Assembly (NCBI GenBank): GCA_036397095.1
Contig: DASWJQ010000048.1
Coordinates: forward strand, 1-25,803
Direction of reading: 5' to 3'
DNA: 25,803 bases
DNA from: DASWJQ01 sp036397095
GTDB taxonomy: Bacteria > Chloroflexota > Anaerolineae > Anaerolineales > E44-bin32
The notes below the pieces were generated by a model. It was given only the letters and a program-made list of their open reading frames with translations. It did not search any database and was not told where the DNA came from. The position numbers and the translations under genes were made by a program. This document shows, in pieces, positions 14,138 through 20,824 of this stretch (its first letter is position 1; the number at the start of each line of letters is the position of its first letter).

Positions 14138-15142
14138 GTGCCCGTAACCACCAATATGGTGATGCCCAAGATCGAACGCGAAGCCGTAGCGCAAAACTAC
14201 GGCATGTTCGTCATCAGCCCGCTCGAGCGCGGCTTTGGCATCACAGTCGGCAACGCATTACGGCGTGTTCTGCTCTCGTCGCTCGAGGGGGCAGCAGTGA
14301 CGTCGATCCGCTTGTCGGATGTATCCCATGAGTTTTCCGCCATCCCCGGCGTGCGCGAGGACGTGCTGCAGCTTATGCTCAACATCAAGCAGCTGCGTAT
14401 GATCCTGCATGAAGGGGATAGCGCCCGGTTGCGCATCGAGGTCGAAGGTGAAGGTGTGGTCACCGCCGCCGATGTCATAGCCCCCGGTGAGGTTGAAATC
14501 GTCAACCCCGAGCTGTACCTGTTTACGGTGGACGATGACAGCGTCAAGCTGGAAATCGAAATGAATATCCAGCGGGGCCGCGGCTACTCGCCTTCGGACG
14601 AGCGCGGCCGGCTGCCGATCGGCGAGCTGCCGACCGATGCCATCTTCAGCCCGGTGCGCCGGGTGCGCTTTGACGTCGGCCAGGCGCGTGTCGGACAGGA
14701 CACCAGCTTTGACCGGCTCAACATTGAGCTCTGGACCGACGGCACCATCAAGCCCGAGCAAGCCCTGAGCAAGAGCGCCCAGATCCTGATGGCACATGTC
14801 AAGGACTTGGCCGGCGTCACCGAGGAAAGCCTGACGCTGGCGGCCGCCGAGGAAGAAGAGCCGAAGATCGCTTCCGAGGTCTACGAAACACCGATCGAGA
14901 ATCTGGACCTGTCGGTGCGCGTCTTCAACTCGCTCAAGCGTACGGGTATCACCAACGTCGGTGAAGTGCTCGATATGCTCGACAAGGGCTCGGAAGCCAT
15001 GCTGGCCATCCGCAACTTCGGCGAGAAGAGCCTGGAAGAGCTGCGTGAGCGGCTGCACGAGAAGGGTTATCTTCAGGAAGAGGGAGCCGAGGCTGAGGCC
15101 ACGGATGAACCCGAACCTGAAGCTGAACCGGTAGCGGAGTAG
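14138..15142 (+). CDS. rpoA: DNA-directed RNA polymerase, alpha subunit
   Basis: Alpha dimerises to scaffold RNA polymerase assembly and contacts upstream promoter DNA. Start GTG 14138 has a strong GGAGG upstream. In the 334-residue product the N-terminal domain shows LERGFGITVGNALRRVLLSS near residue 27 and ends around residue 235; the C-terminal domain shows SVRVFNSLKRTGITNVGEVL and NFGEKSLEELRERLHEKGY (about 250-312). A 20-residue Glu/Pro/Ala tail follows. The sequence is complete with no missing domain. Confidence 0.98.
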   Translation: MPVTTNMVMPKIEREAVAQNYGMFVISPLERGFGITVGNALRRVLLSSLEGAAVTSIRLSDVSHEFSAIPGVREDVLQLMLNIKQLRMILHEGDSARLRIEVEGEGVVTAADVIAPGEVEIVNPELYLFTVDDDSVKLEIEMNIQRGRGYSPSDERGRLPIGELPTDAIFSPVRRVRFDVGQARVGQDTSFDRLNIELWTDGTIKPEQALSKSAQILMAHVKDLAGVTEESLTLAAAEEEEPKIASEVYETPIENLDLSVRVFNSLKRTGITNVGEVLDMLDKGSEAMLAIRNFGEKSLEELRERLHEKGYLQEEGAEAEATDEPEPEAEPVAE

Positions 15143-15150
15143 CGAGTGTC

Positions 15151-15528
15151 ATGAGACACCGAATTGCCGGCCGCCGCCTGGGCCGATCATCGGCCCACCG
15201 CACGGCCCTACGGCGCAATCTGATCACCGAGCTCTTCCGGCATGAGCGCATCCGGACGACCGAGGCCAAGGCCAAGGCCATCCGGGGCGACGCCGAGAAG
15301 ATGATTACGCTGGCCAAACGCGGCAACGCGGCCGGCGAGGCGGCCGCCGTGCATGCCCGACGGCGGGTGGCAGCCGGCCTGAACGATGGTGAGATCGTCA
15401 AGAAGCTGTTCGACGACTTGGCCCAGCGCTACCAGGAACGGCCGGGCGGATACACGCGCATCCTGAAACTTGGGCCGCGCATGAGCGACTCGGCTGAGAT
15501 GGTGCTGCTCGAGCTCGTCGAGGAGTAG
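15151..15528 (+). CDS. rplQ: 50S ribosomal protein L17
   Basis: The 125-residue product begins MRHRIAGRRLGRSSAHRTAL, then RRNLITELFRHERIRTTEAK and the C-terminal GGYTRILKLGPRMSDSAEMV, typical of L17. It lies at the tunnel-exit side of the 50S subunit. It follows rpoA by 8 nt as in most bacteria. Two small hairpins lie between its stop and truA. Confidence 0.98.
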   Translation: MRHRIAGRRLGRSSAHRTALRRNLITELFRHERIRTTEAKAKAIRGDAEKMITLAKRGNAAGEAAAVHARRRVAAGLNDGEIVKKLFDDLAQRYQERPGGYTRILKLGPRMSDSAEMVLLELVEE

Positions 15529-15552
15529 CCAACAGTTGGAACGCTTGGCGTT
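15529..15552 (+). promoter_or_regulatory. Two tandem small hairpins between rplQ and truA
   Basis: CCAA-CAG-TTGG (15529-15539) is followed at once by AACGC-TTG-GCGTT (15540-15552), two perfect short stem-loops back to back. No T-tract follows, so a strong intrinsic terminator is unlikely. They may weaken transcription into truA or mark an RNA processing site. The short stems make this a weak call. Confidence 0.3.
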
Positions 15553-15565
15553 ATCGAGCTGAAGC

Positions 15566-16309
15566 GTGGCACGTTACCAATCGATCATCGCTTACGACGG
15601 GACCGACTATCACGGGTTCCAGCGGCAGGTGGCAGGCACCCCAACGGTGCAGGCTGCCCTCGAATCTGCTTTGCGCACCATTGGCTGGCAGGGCGAAAGC
15701 TTGCTGGCGGCCGGCCGGACCGACGCCGGCGTGCATGCCCGGGGCCAGGTCATCGCCTTTGACCTGGCCTGGGATCACCCGGTCGAGGCCCTGACGGCAG
15801 CGCTCAATGCCCAACTGCCAAGTGCGATCGGTGTGCAGCAGACGCGGCAGGCGCAGGATGACTTTCATCCCCGCTTCCAGGCGCGCAGCCGCCGCTATCG
15901 GTATGACCTGATCCTGGCACCGGTCCGGGACCCGCTGGCCGAGCGCTATGGCTGGCGCCGCTGGCCGAGCCCGGAGTTGGGGCCGATGCGGACGGTCGCC
16001 CAAGGGCTGCTGGGCAGGCATGACTTCAGGGCGTTTGGGCAGGCGCCCATCGAAGGCGGCCACACGCGGCGGACGGTGTTGAAAGCGGCCTGGCACGTCG
16101 AAGTTGGCGGTCTCCAGCTGGAGATCGAAGCCGACGCTTTCTTGCAGCATATGGTCCGCCGCATCGTGGCTGCTAGCGTGGCGGTCGGGGAAAGTCGAGC
16201 CAGCGTGGACGAAGTGCTGGCCCTGATAGATGCGCCAGAGGCGCGTTGGCAGGGCGCCTTGGCGCCGGCCCGAGGCCTGACGTTTGAAGCGGTGATGTAT
16301 GACAATTGA
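15566..16309 (+). CDS. truA: tRNA pseudouridine(38-40) synthase TruA
   Basis: The enzyme isomerises uridine at positions 38-40 of the tRNA anticodon arm. The 247-residue product, from GTG 15566, shows SIIAYDGTDYHGFQRQ near the start and the catalytic motif AAGRTDAGVHARGQVIAFD, with D53 as the nucleophile. GRHDFRAFG and the C-terminal FLQHMVRRIV are further family signatures. The Shine-Dalgarno is weak. Position between rplQ and rplM is the order common in Firmicutes and related phyla. Confidence 0.96.
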   Translation: MARYQSIIAYDGTDYHGFQRQVAGTPTVQAALESALRTIGWQGESLLAAGRTDAGVHARGQVIAFDLAWDHPVEALTAALNAQLPSAIGVQQTRQAQDDFHPRFQARSRRYRYDLILAPVRDPLAERYGWRRWPSPELGPMRTVAQGLLGRHDFRAFGQAPIEGGHTRRTVLKAAWHVEVGGLQLEIEADAFLQHMVRRIVAASVAVGESRASVDEVLALIDAPEARWQGALAPARGLTFEAVMYDN

Positions 16310-16374
16310 GAAGCGCAGGGGGCACCATGGCGGTATCGTCATTGGCGCCTTCGCTGGAGTTATTGAGTGATCGG

Positions 16375-16815
16375 ATGAACAGGCAGACAACCTACTATCC
16401 CAAGCCGGGTGAGGTCGATCGAACCTGGTATATCGTCGATGCCGAAGGTGAGAACCTGGGTCGTTTGGCCAGCCGAGTGGCTCGGACATTGATCGGCAAA
16501 GACAAGCCCGAGTTTACGCCGGGCGTGGATACCGGCGACTTTGTGGTGGTGATCAACGCGGCCAAAGTCGAGGTGACCGGCAACAAGCTCGACGACAAGC
16601 GCTATTACCGGCACTCCGGCTACCCGGGTGGATTGAAGAGCTTGACGATGCGGCAGCAGATGAACAAGCGGCCCGAGTTTGTGATTGAGCAGGCTGTCAG
16701 GGGTATGCTGCCGAAGAACCGATTGGGCCGCAAACTGATGAAGAAGCTCAGGGTCTTTTCTGGGGCGAAGCACCCGCATGAAGCCCAGAAGCCCAAAGAG
16801 CTGACTCTGGAATAG
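16375..16815 (+). CDS. rplM: 50S ribosomal protein L13
   Basis: From ATG 16375 the product is 146 residues, begins MNRQTTYYPKPGEVDRTWYI as in other L13 proteins, and shows DAEGENLGRLASRVARTLIG, DTGDFVVVINAAKVEVTGNK and RGMLPKNRLGRKLMKKLRVF. L13 is an early 50S assembly protein. An in-frame ATG at 16327 has a better Shine-Dalgarno (AGGGGG, 5 nt) and would add 16 residues. I prefer 16375 because the extra codons (TTA, TTG, TCA, GTA, AGT) are unlike the CTG/GTG-rich usage nearby and fall outside the family. The frame also reads back to TTG 16306. Confidence 0.93.
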   Translation: MNRQTTYYPKPGEVDRTWYIVDAEGENLGRLASRVARTLIGKDKPEFTPGVDTGDFVVVINAAKVEVTGNKLDDKRYYRHSGYPGGLKSLTMRQQMNKRPEFVIEQAVRGMLPKNRLGRKLMKKLRVFSGAKHPHEAQKPKELTLE

Positions 16816-16830
16816 GGAAGGTGAGTACCG

Positions 16831-17223
16831 ATGGCATCTGAGTATCACGAGGGCATCGGCCGCCGCAAGACGAGCACTGCCCGCGTCCGCGTCATGCTGG
16901 GAACCGGCACCATGACGGTCAACGAGAAGCCGCTGGCTGAGTATTTCCCGCGCATGGGCGATGCCGATTTCATTCTGGAGCCGGTGCGCGAGGCGGACCT
17001 GGACGGCAAGCTTGATTGCACCGTGTTGGTCAAGGGTGGCGGCGTGAGCGGTCAGGCCGGTGCGGTGCGCCATGGTTTGGCGCGGGCACTGGTCAAGATG
17101 GATCCCGACCTGCGGACCCCTATGAGCCGCAACGGCTACTTGACGCGCGACGCCCGCATGGTGGAACGCAAGAAGCCGGGTCTCAAGAAGGCCCGCAAGG
17201 CGCCGACCTACACCAAGCGCTAA
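16831..17223 (+). CDS. rpsI: 30S ribosomal protein S9
   Basis: The 130-residue product has EGIGRRKTSTARVRVMLGTG, the GGGVSGQAGAVRHGLARALV motif and the C-terminal KPGLKKARKAPTYTKR. The terminal KR of this tail contacts P-site tRNA. rplM-rpsI is the near-universal pair. AAGGTGAG lies 6 nt before the ATG. A terminator follows, which makes this the last gene of the ribosomal supercluster. Confidence 0.98.
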   Translation: MASEYHEGIGRRKTSTARVRVMLGTGTMTVNEKPLAEYFPRMGDADFILEPVREADLDGKLDCTVLVKGGGVSGQAGAVRHGLARALVKMDPDLRTPMSRNGYLTRDARMVERKKPGLKKARKAPTYTKR

Positions 17224-17246
17224 CACAACGAGCAACGGCGAAGGCG

Positions 17247-17270
17247 CGACCATCGCCGATGACGAGGTCG
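17247..17270 (+). terminator. Possible upstream hairpin of the rpsI terminator region
   Basis: CGACC (17247-17251) can pair with GGTCG (17266-17270), with a CATC/GATG inner pairing at 17251-17261 as an alternative. There is no T-tract, so on its own this is not a terminator. It lies just 3 nt before the strong terminator stem and may act with it. Confidence 0.3.
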
Positions 17271-17273
17271 TCC

Positions 17274-17312
17274 ATCGGCCGGGGAGCTTGTCCTTCCCGG
17301 CCGATTTGCTTT
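17274..17312 (+). terminator. Intrinsic terminator after rpsI
   Basis: ATCGGCCGGG (17274-17283) and CCCGGCCGAT (17296-17305) form a perfect ten-base-pair GC-rich stem with a twelve-base loop. Further GGA/TCC pairing inside the loop is possible. The stem is followed by TTGCTTT (17306-17312). This is the strongest rho-independent terminator in the window and ends the ribosomal supercluster. The next gene starts only 14 nt after the T-run. Confidence 0.85.
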
Positions 17313-17326
17313 AGGACGGAGACGTG

Positions 17327-18781
17327 ATGGCCCCTGGGATCACCATCATCGGGTTGGGCCCCGGCGACCCCGACGTGATCACCCGCCAGGCCTGGCGGGC
17401 GCTGGAACTCGCCGGCGAGGTCTACCTGCGAACCGAGCGCTTCCCCGGGTTGAGCGACTTACCCGGCGGCACCAAGGTCCACACCTTTGATCATTTGTAT
17501 GAGGCGCAGGGCTCCTTCCAGGCGGTGTATCAGCGGATGGCCGATGAGCTGATGGAACTGGCCCGGCGTCCACAGGGAGTTGCCTACGCAGTGCCCGGCG
17601 ATCCGACTGTCGGCGAGGCGACCGTCGGGTTGGTGCGGCAGGCGGCCGCCAGGGAAGGGTTGACGTTGACCATGATCCCGGGCCTAAGTTTTGTCGAACC
17701 GAGCCTCAACCTGATCGGCGTCGACGCGCTCGACGGTTTGTCGCTGGCCGATGCCGCCGAACTGGCCGGCCGCCATCACCCGGGCTTTCCGCCAGACCGG
17801 CATGTCCTGATCGGCCAGGTACACAGCCAGCTGGTGGCCAGCGACGTGAAATTGACTCTGCTGAACCAGTACGCGGCCGACCATCGTATTGCTTTGATCC
17901 AGGGCGCGGGCACGGCGCAGGCACAGATGGAATGGCTTGAGCTGTACCAGCTCGATCAACGTCAAGATTTCGACGTAGTGACAAGTGTCTATCTTGCACC
18001 GGCCCCGCCGGGGAGTTCCTTTGAGTCCTTTCAGGAGACGGTTTCCCACTTGCGGGCGCCTGAAGGCTGTCCCTGGGATCGAGAACAGACCCACCAGACG
18101 CTGCGCCAACATCTCTTGGAGGAAGCCTACGAGGCGCTGGAGGCCATCGATCAGGATGACATGGCTGCCTTGCAGGAAGAATTGGGCGACTTGATGCTCC
18201 AGTTGGTGCTGCAGACCCAGATCGCCACCGAGGCCGGCGACTTTCAGATGGGTGACGTGGTGCGGGCCATCAACGACAAGCTGATCCGGCGTCACCCACA
18301 TGTGTTCGGGGATGTGCAGGTGGACGAGGTCGATCAGGTATTGCACAACTGGGAAGCACTCAAGGCTGCGGAGCGCAAAGCCGGTGGCCGCCAAGGGAGT
18401 GCCCTGGCTGGTGTGCCGGCGACTTTGCCGGCGCTGGCGACAGCACTTGAGGTGCAGTCGCGCGCAGCGCGGGTCGGCTTTGATTGGCCGGACCGGAGCG
18501 GTGTGTTGGCCAAGATCGCCGAAGAGGTCGAAGAGATTGAGCAGGCCGAGGGCGAGGCGGTTGCCGATGAACTGGGCGACCTGCTGTTCGCACTGGTCAA
18601 CTACGCGCGTTGGCGACAGGTCGATCCCGAATCGGCGCTACGCCAGGCCAACTCGCGTTTCCGCCAGCGTTTTGCGCAGGTCGAACGCGCAGCCGAGGCC
18701 GGCGGGCGGCAGCTGTCGAAAATGTCGATCGACGAGCTGGAGGCCTTGTGGCAGGAGGCCAAGCGGCTGGTCGCAGAATGA
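17327..18781 (+). CDS. mazG: Tetrapyrrole methylase-MazG nucleoside triphosphate pyrophosphohydrolase fusion (YabN-type)
   Basis: The 484-residue product combines an N-terminal SAM-dependent tetrapyrrole methylase-like domain (about 1-225), with GLGPGDP (9-15) and PGDP (90-93), and a full two-copy MazG part (about 232-484). The first MazG copy has CPWDREQTHQTLR (248-260), EE at 265-266 with E269, and E285/D288; the second has EE at 399-400 and E415/D418. MazG hydrolyses NTPs or dNTPs to NMP and pyrophosphate, as in clearance of damaged nucleotides. B. subtilis YabN has this layout. ATG 17327 has GGAG 5 nt upstream; an in-frame GTG at 17324 is less likely. Its stop overlaps the next ATG (ATGA). 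Confidence 0.93.
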   Translation: MAPGITIIGLGPGDPDVITRQAWRALELAGEVYLRTERFPGLSDLPGGTKVHTFDHLYEAQGSFQAVYQRMADELMELARRPQGVAYAVPGDPTVGEATVGLVRQAAAREGLTLTMIPGLSFVEPSLNLIGVDALDGLSLADAAELAGRHHPGFPPDRHVLIGQVHSQLVASDVKLTLLNQYAADHRIALIQGAGTAQAQMEWLELYQLDQRQDFDVVTSVYLAPAPPGSSFESFQETVSHLRAPEGCPWDREQTHQTLRQHLLEEAYEALEAIDQDDMAALQEELGDLMLQLVLQTQIATEAGDFQMGDVVRAINDKLIRRHPHVFGDVQVDEVDQVLHNWEALKAAERKAGGRQGSALAGVPATLPALATALEVQSRAARVGFDWPDRSGVLAKIAEEVEEIEQAEGEAVADELGDLLFALVNYARWRQVDPESALRQANSRFRQRFAQVERAAEAGGRQLSKMSIDELEALWQEAKRLVAE

Positions 18782-20091
18782 ACCGAACGAAGCTTCTTCT
18801 CGTCACCATGCTGCTGGCCGCCTGCGGCCAACTGCCAACGACGCCGACCGAGCCGGCCGCACCAACGGTTACGCCCTTGCCCAGCTCAACCCCGGCGCCA
18901 ACGAGCACACCGGCGCCGGTCACCACTGTCACGCCCCAGCCAACACCGGATTTGTCGTGGGTGCTCGATGCACCGGCTGGTGGCAGCTACCGGCTGCCAC
19001 TGACCGTCCGGCATTTGACACCCGACCGGGCGCTGTTCACCTATGCCTTGGCGGAACCGCAGCTGGCCGAGTTAGTGGTGTGGCAGCAGCACGACCGAAC
19101 CGATGTGCAGCGACTGACGCTAGACGCGGGTGAATCGCTGGCGCAGGTTGGCGGGTTGTTGCCGTCGACGTCCTACCAGGCCCAATTGCTGCTGCAAGTT
19201 GACGGGCAGGTCAGCCGGCCCCTGGCGCTCGACACGGTTTGGCCCACGCTTTCGTTCGAGACGCCTACGGGCGAAGCGAAGGGTCTGCGCATTGCCGTGT
19301 TCGGTGACTCTGGATTCGCCCAGCCCGTGACGCGCCAATTGGCCGAATTGATCAGTCAACTCGAAGTTGACATGGTGCTCCACACCGGGGATGTCGTCTA
19401 TCGGATCGATGAGAACCCCGACCCGCCAGCGGCCTATTTGCTCAAGTACTATCAGATGCTGGAACCCATCCTGCGCCGGATGCCGCTTTATCCGGTGGCC
19501 GGCAACCACGAGTTCGATGGCCCGACCTACTGGGACGGCGCGCCCTACTACTACCAGGCCTTTCCACCGCTCGACGACCCCGATCTGCGCTTCCCGGCTG
19601 ACGGCGACGGCAGCTGGTACGCCTTCTCGTACGGCGATCTTCAGTTCGTAATGACCAACACCCAGGTATTGTTCGGCTATCCGGGACGGGTCGAACAGGA
19701 GGCGTGGTTGGCCGAACGCGTGCGGGATGACGGCTACCGGGCGACGATTGTCGTTGGGCATGTCCCGCCGTTCAGCAATGGTCGGCATCAGACTGACTCG
19801 GCGATCGTACGCAGCCAATGGGGACATCTCCTGACCGAACCCAGGGTGGTGCTCACCCTCGGCGGCCACGACCACAACTACCAGCACTTCGAGGTCGAGG
19901 GAAAGACGTTCGTGGTGGCAGGCGCCGGTTCGGCGACCCTGTACCAATTGGTTGGGGGTGACACGCCGCTGCGCGCCGGCGCCAGCGCAACCAGTTTTGT
20001 GCTGCTCGAAGTTGGCGCCGACAACCTGTTAGTCAGTGCTATCGACCTCAGCAGTGGCGTGCTCGACAGCTTCGAAGTTCCGCTGCCCTGA
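18778..20091 (+). CDS. Secreted lipoprotein metallophosphoesterase (purple acid phosphatase-like)
   Basis: ATG 18778 overlaps the mazG stop and gives a 437-residue protein with a lipoprotein signal: KLLLVTMLLAAC, with lipobox LAAC and acylated Cys at 16. A Thr/Pro-rich linker (20-57) follows, then a probable fibronectin III-like domain (about 60-155). The calcineurin-type phosphoesterase domain shows the full metal-binding set: GDSG (D177), GDVVY (D205), GNHE (N243, H244), GH (H328) and GGHDHNY (H364, H366). It should act outside the membrane on phosphate esters; the substrate is unknown. The frame extends back to 18610 inside mazG, but that part is not coding. No gene symbol is justified. 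Confidence 0.9.
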   Translation: MNRTKLLLVTMLLAACGQLPTTPTEPAAPTVTPLPSSTPAPTSTPAPVTTVTPQPTPDLSWVLDAPAGGSYRLPLTVRHLTPDRALFTYALAEPQLAELVVWQQHDRTDVQRLTLDAGESLAQVGGLLPSTSYQAQLLLQVDGQVSRPLALDTVWPTLSFETPTGEAKGLRIAVFGDSGFAQPVTRQLAELISQLEVDMVLHTGDVVYRIDENPDPPAAYLLKYYQMLEPILRRMPLYPVAGNHEFDGPTYWDGAPYYYQAFPPLDDPDLRFPADGDGSWYAFSYGDLQFVMTNTQVLFGYPGRVEQEAWLAERVRDDGYRATIVVGHVPPFSNGRHQTDSAIVRSQWGHLLTEPRVVLTLGGHDHNYQHFEVEGKTFVVAGAGSATLYQLVGGDTPLRAGASATSFVLLEVGADNLLVSAIDLSSGVLDSFEVPLP

Positions 20092-20116
20092 TGAGCGAAC
20101 AGGATCGCCGGCGGTC

Positions 20117-20818
20117 ATGACTGGCCAGATCCGCCTGGTGGAGGTCAGCAAGTCGTACCCGCAGCCGGAGGCGCCCCGGATCGTGCTCGAGCGCGCCTCG
20201 GCAGTCTTCGACCAGGGCCAATTCATCGCCATCCGGGGTCGCTCTGGCAGTGGCAAGACGACCTTGCTCAACCTGGTGGCAGGCCTCGACTCACCCAACA
20301 GCGGGCAGATTTGGATCGATGGTACGGATGTGGCGGCGCTGGCCGAGCCGGCGCGTACCCTGTTCCGGCGCCAGCAGTTGGGGATGGTTTTTCAGTTTTT
20401 CAACCTGATCCCGACGCTGACGGTGTTGGAGAATGTAGTGCTGCCGGCCGAATTGGCGGGGACGCTGGATGACGGACTGCGCGCCCGGGCGCGCCAGCTC
20501 TTGGAGCAGGTAGATCTGGCCGATCGGCGGCACGAGGCGCCCGACCGGCTCTCCGGCGGCGAGCAGCAGCGGGTGGCGATCGCGCGGGCGCTGATCCAGT
20601 CCCCTGCCATCGTTATCGCCGACGAGCCTACCGGCAACCTGGATCGGACAACGGGAGCCAGCGTGCTCGACCTGCTGGAGACAGTGACCCGGGCAGCAGG
20701 CCGTACGCTGTTGGTCGCCACCCACAGCCGGGAGATCGCACGGCGTGCCGACCGGGTGGTCACCATCCACCAGGGCCAAATCCACGACCTTGACCTCGAT
20801 CAATTGGACGTCGAATAG
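20117..20818 (+). CDS. ABC transporter ATP-binding protein (LolD/MacB/AttE class)
   Basis: The 233-residue ATPase has Walker A GRSGSGKTT (41-49), Q-loop Q93 in MVFQFFNLIPTLTVLENV, signature LSGGEQQR (145-152), Walker B IVIADE (165-170) with D-loop GNLD, and switch H203. The FQFFNLIPTLTVLENV string is typical of the MacB/LolD class, which pair with FtsX-type permeases. The permease gene follows after 6 nt, so the two should form one complex in the inner face of the membrane. ATG 20117 is chosen because the upstream frame overlaps the phosphoesterase and lacks similarity. The Shine-Dalgarno is weak (AGGA about 12 nt upstream). Confidence 0.95.
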   Translation: MTGQIRLVEVSKSYPQPEAPRIVLERASAVFDQGQFIAIRGRSGSGKTTLLNLVAGLDSPNSGQIWIDGTDVAALAEPARTLFRRQQLGMVFQFFNLIPTLTVLENVVLPAELAGTLDDGLRARARQLLEQVDLADRRHEAPDRLSGGEQQRVAIARALIQSPAIVIADEPTGNLDRTTGASVLDLLETVTRAAGRTLLVATHSREIARRADRVVTIHQGQIHDLDLDQLDVE

Positions 20819-20824
20819 CGGGCC

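Noticed and set aside
17289..17317. Promoter overlapping the rpsI terminator (TTGTCC, 17 bp, TTAGGA)
   Set aside because: The putative -10 has almost no match to TATAAT.
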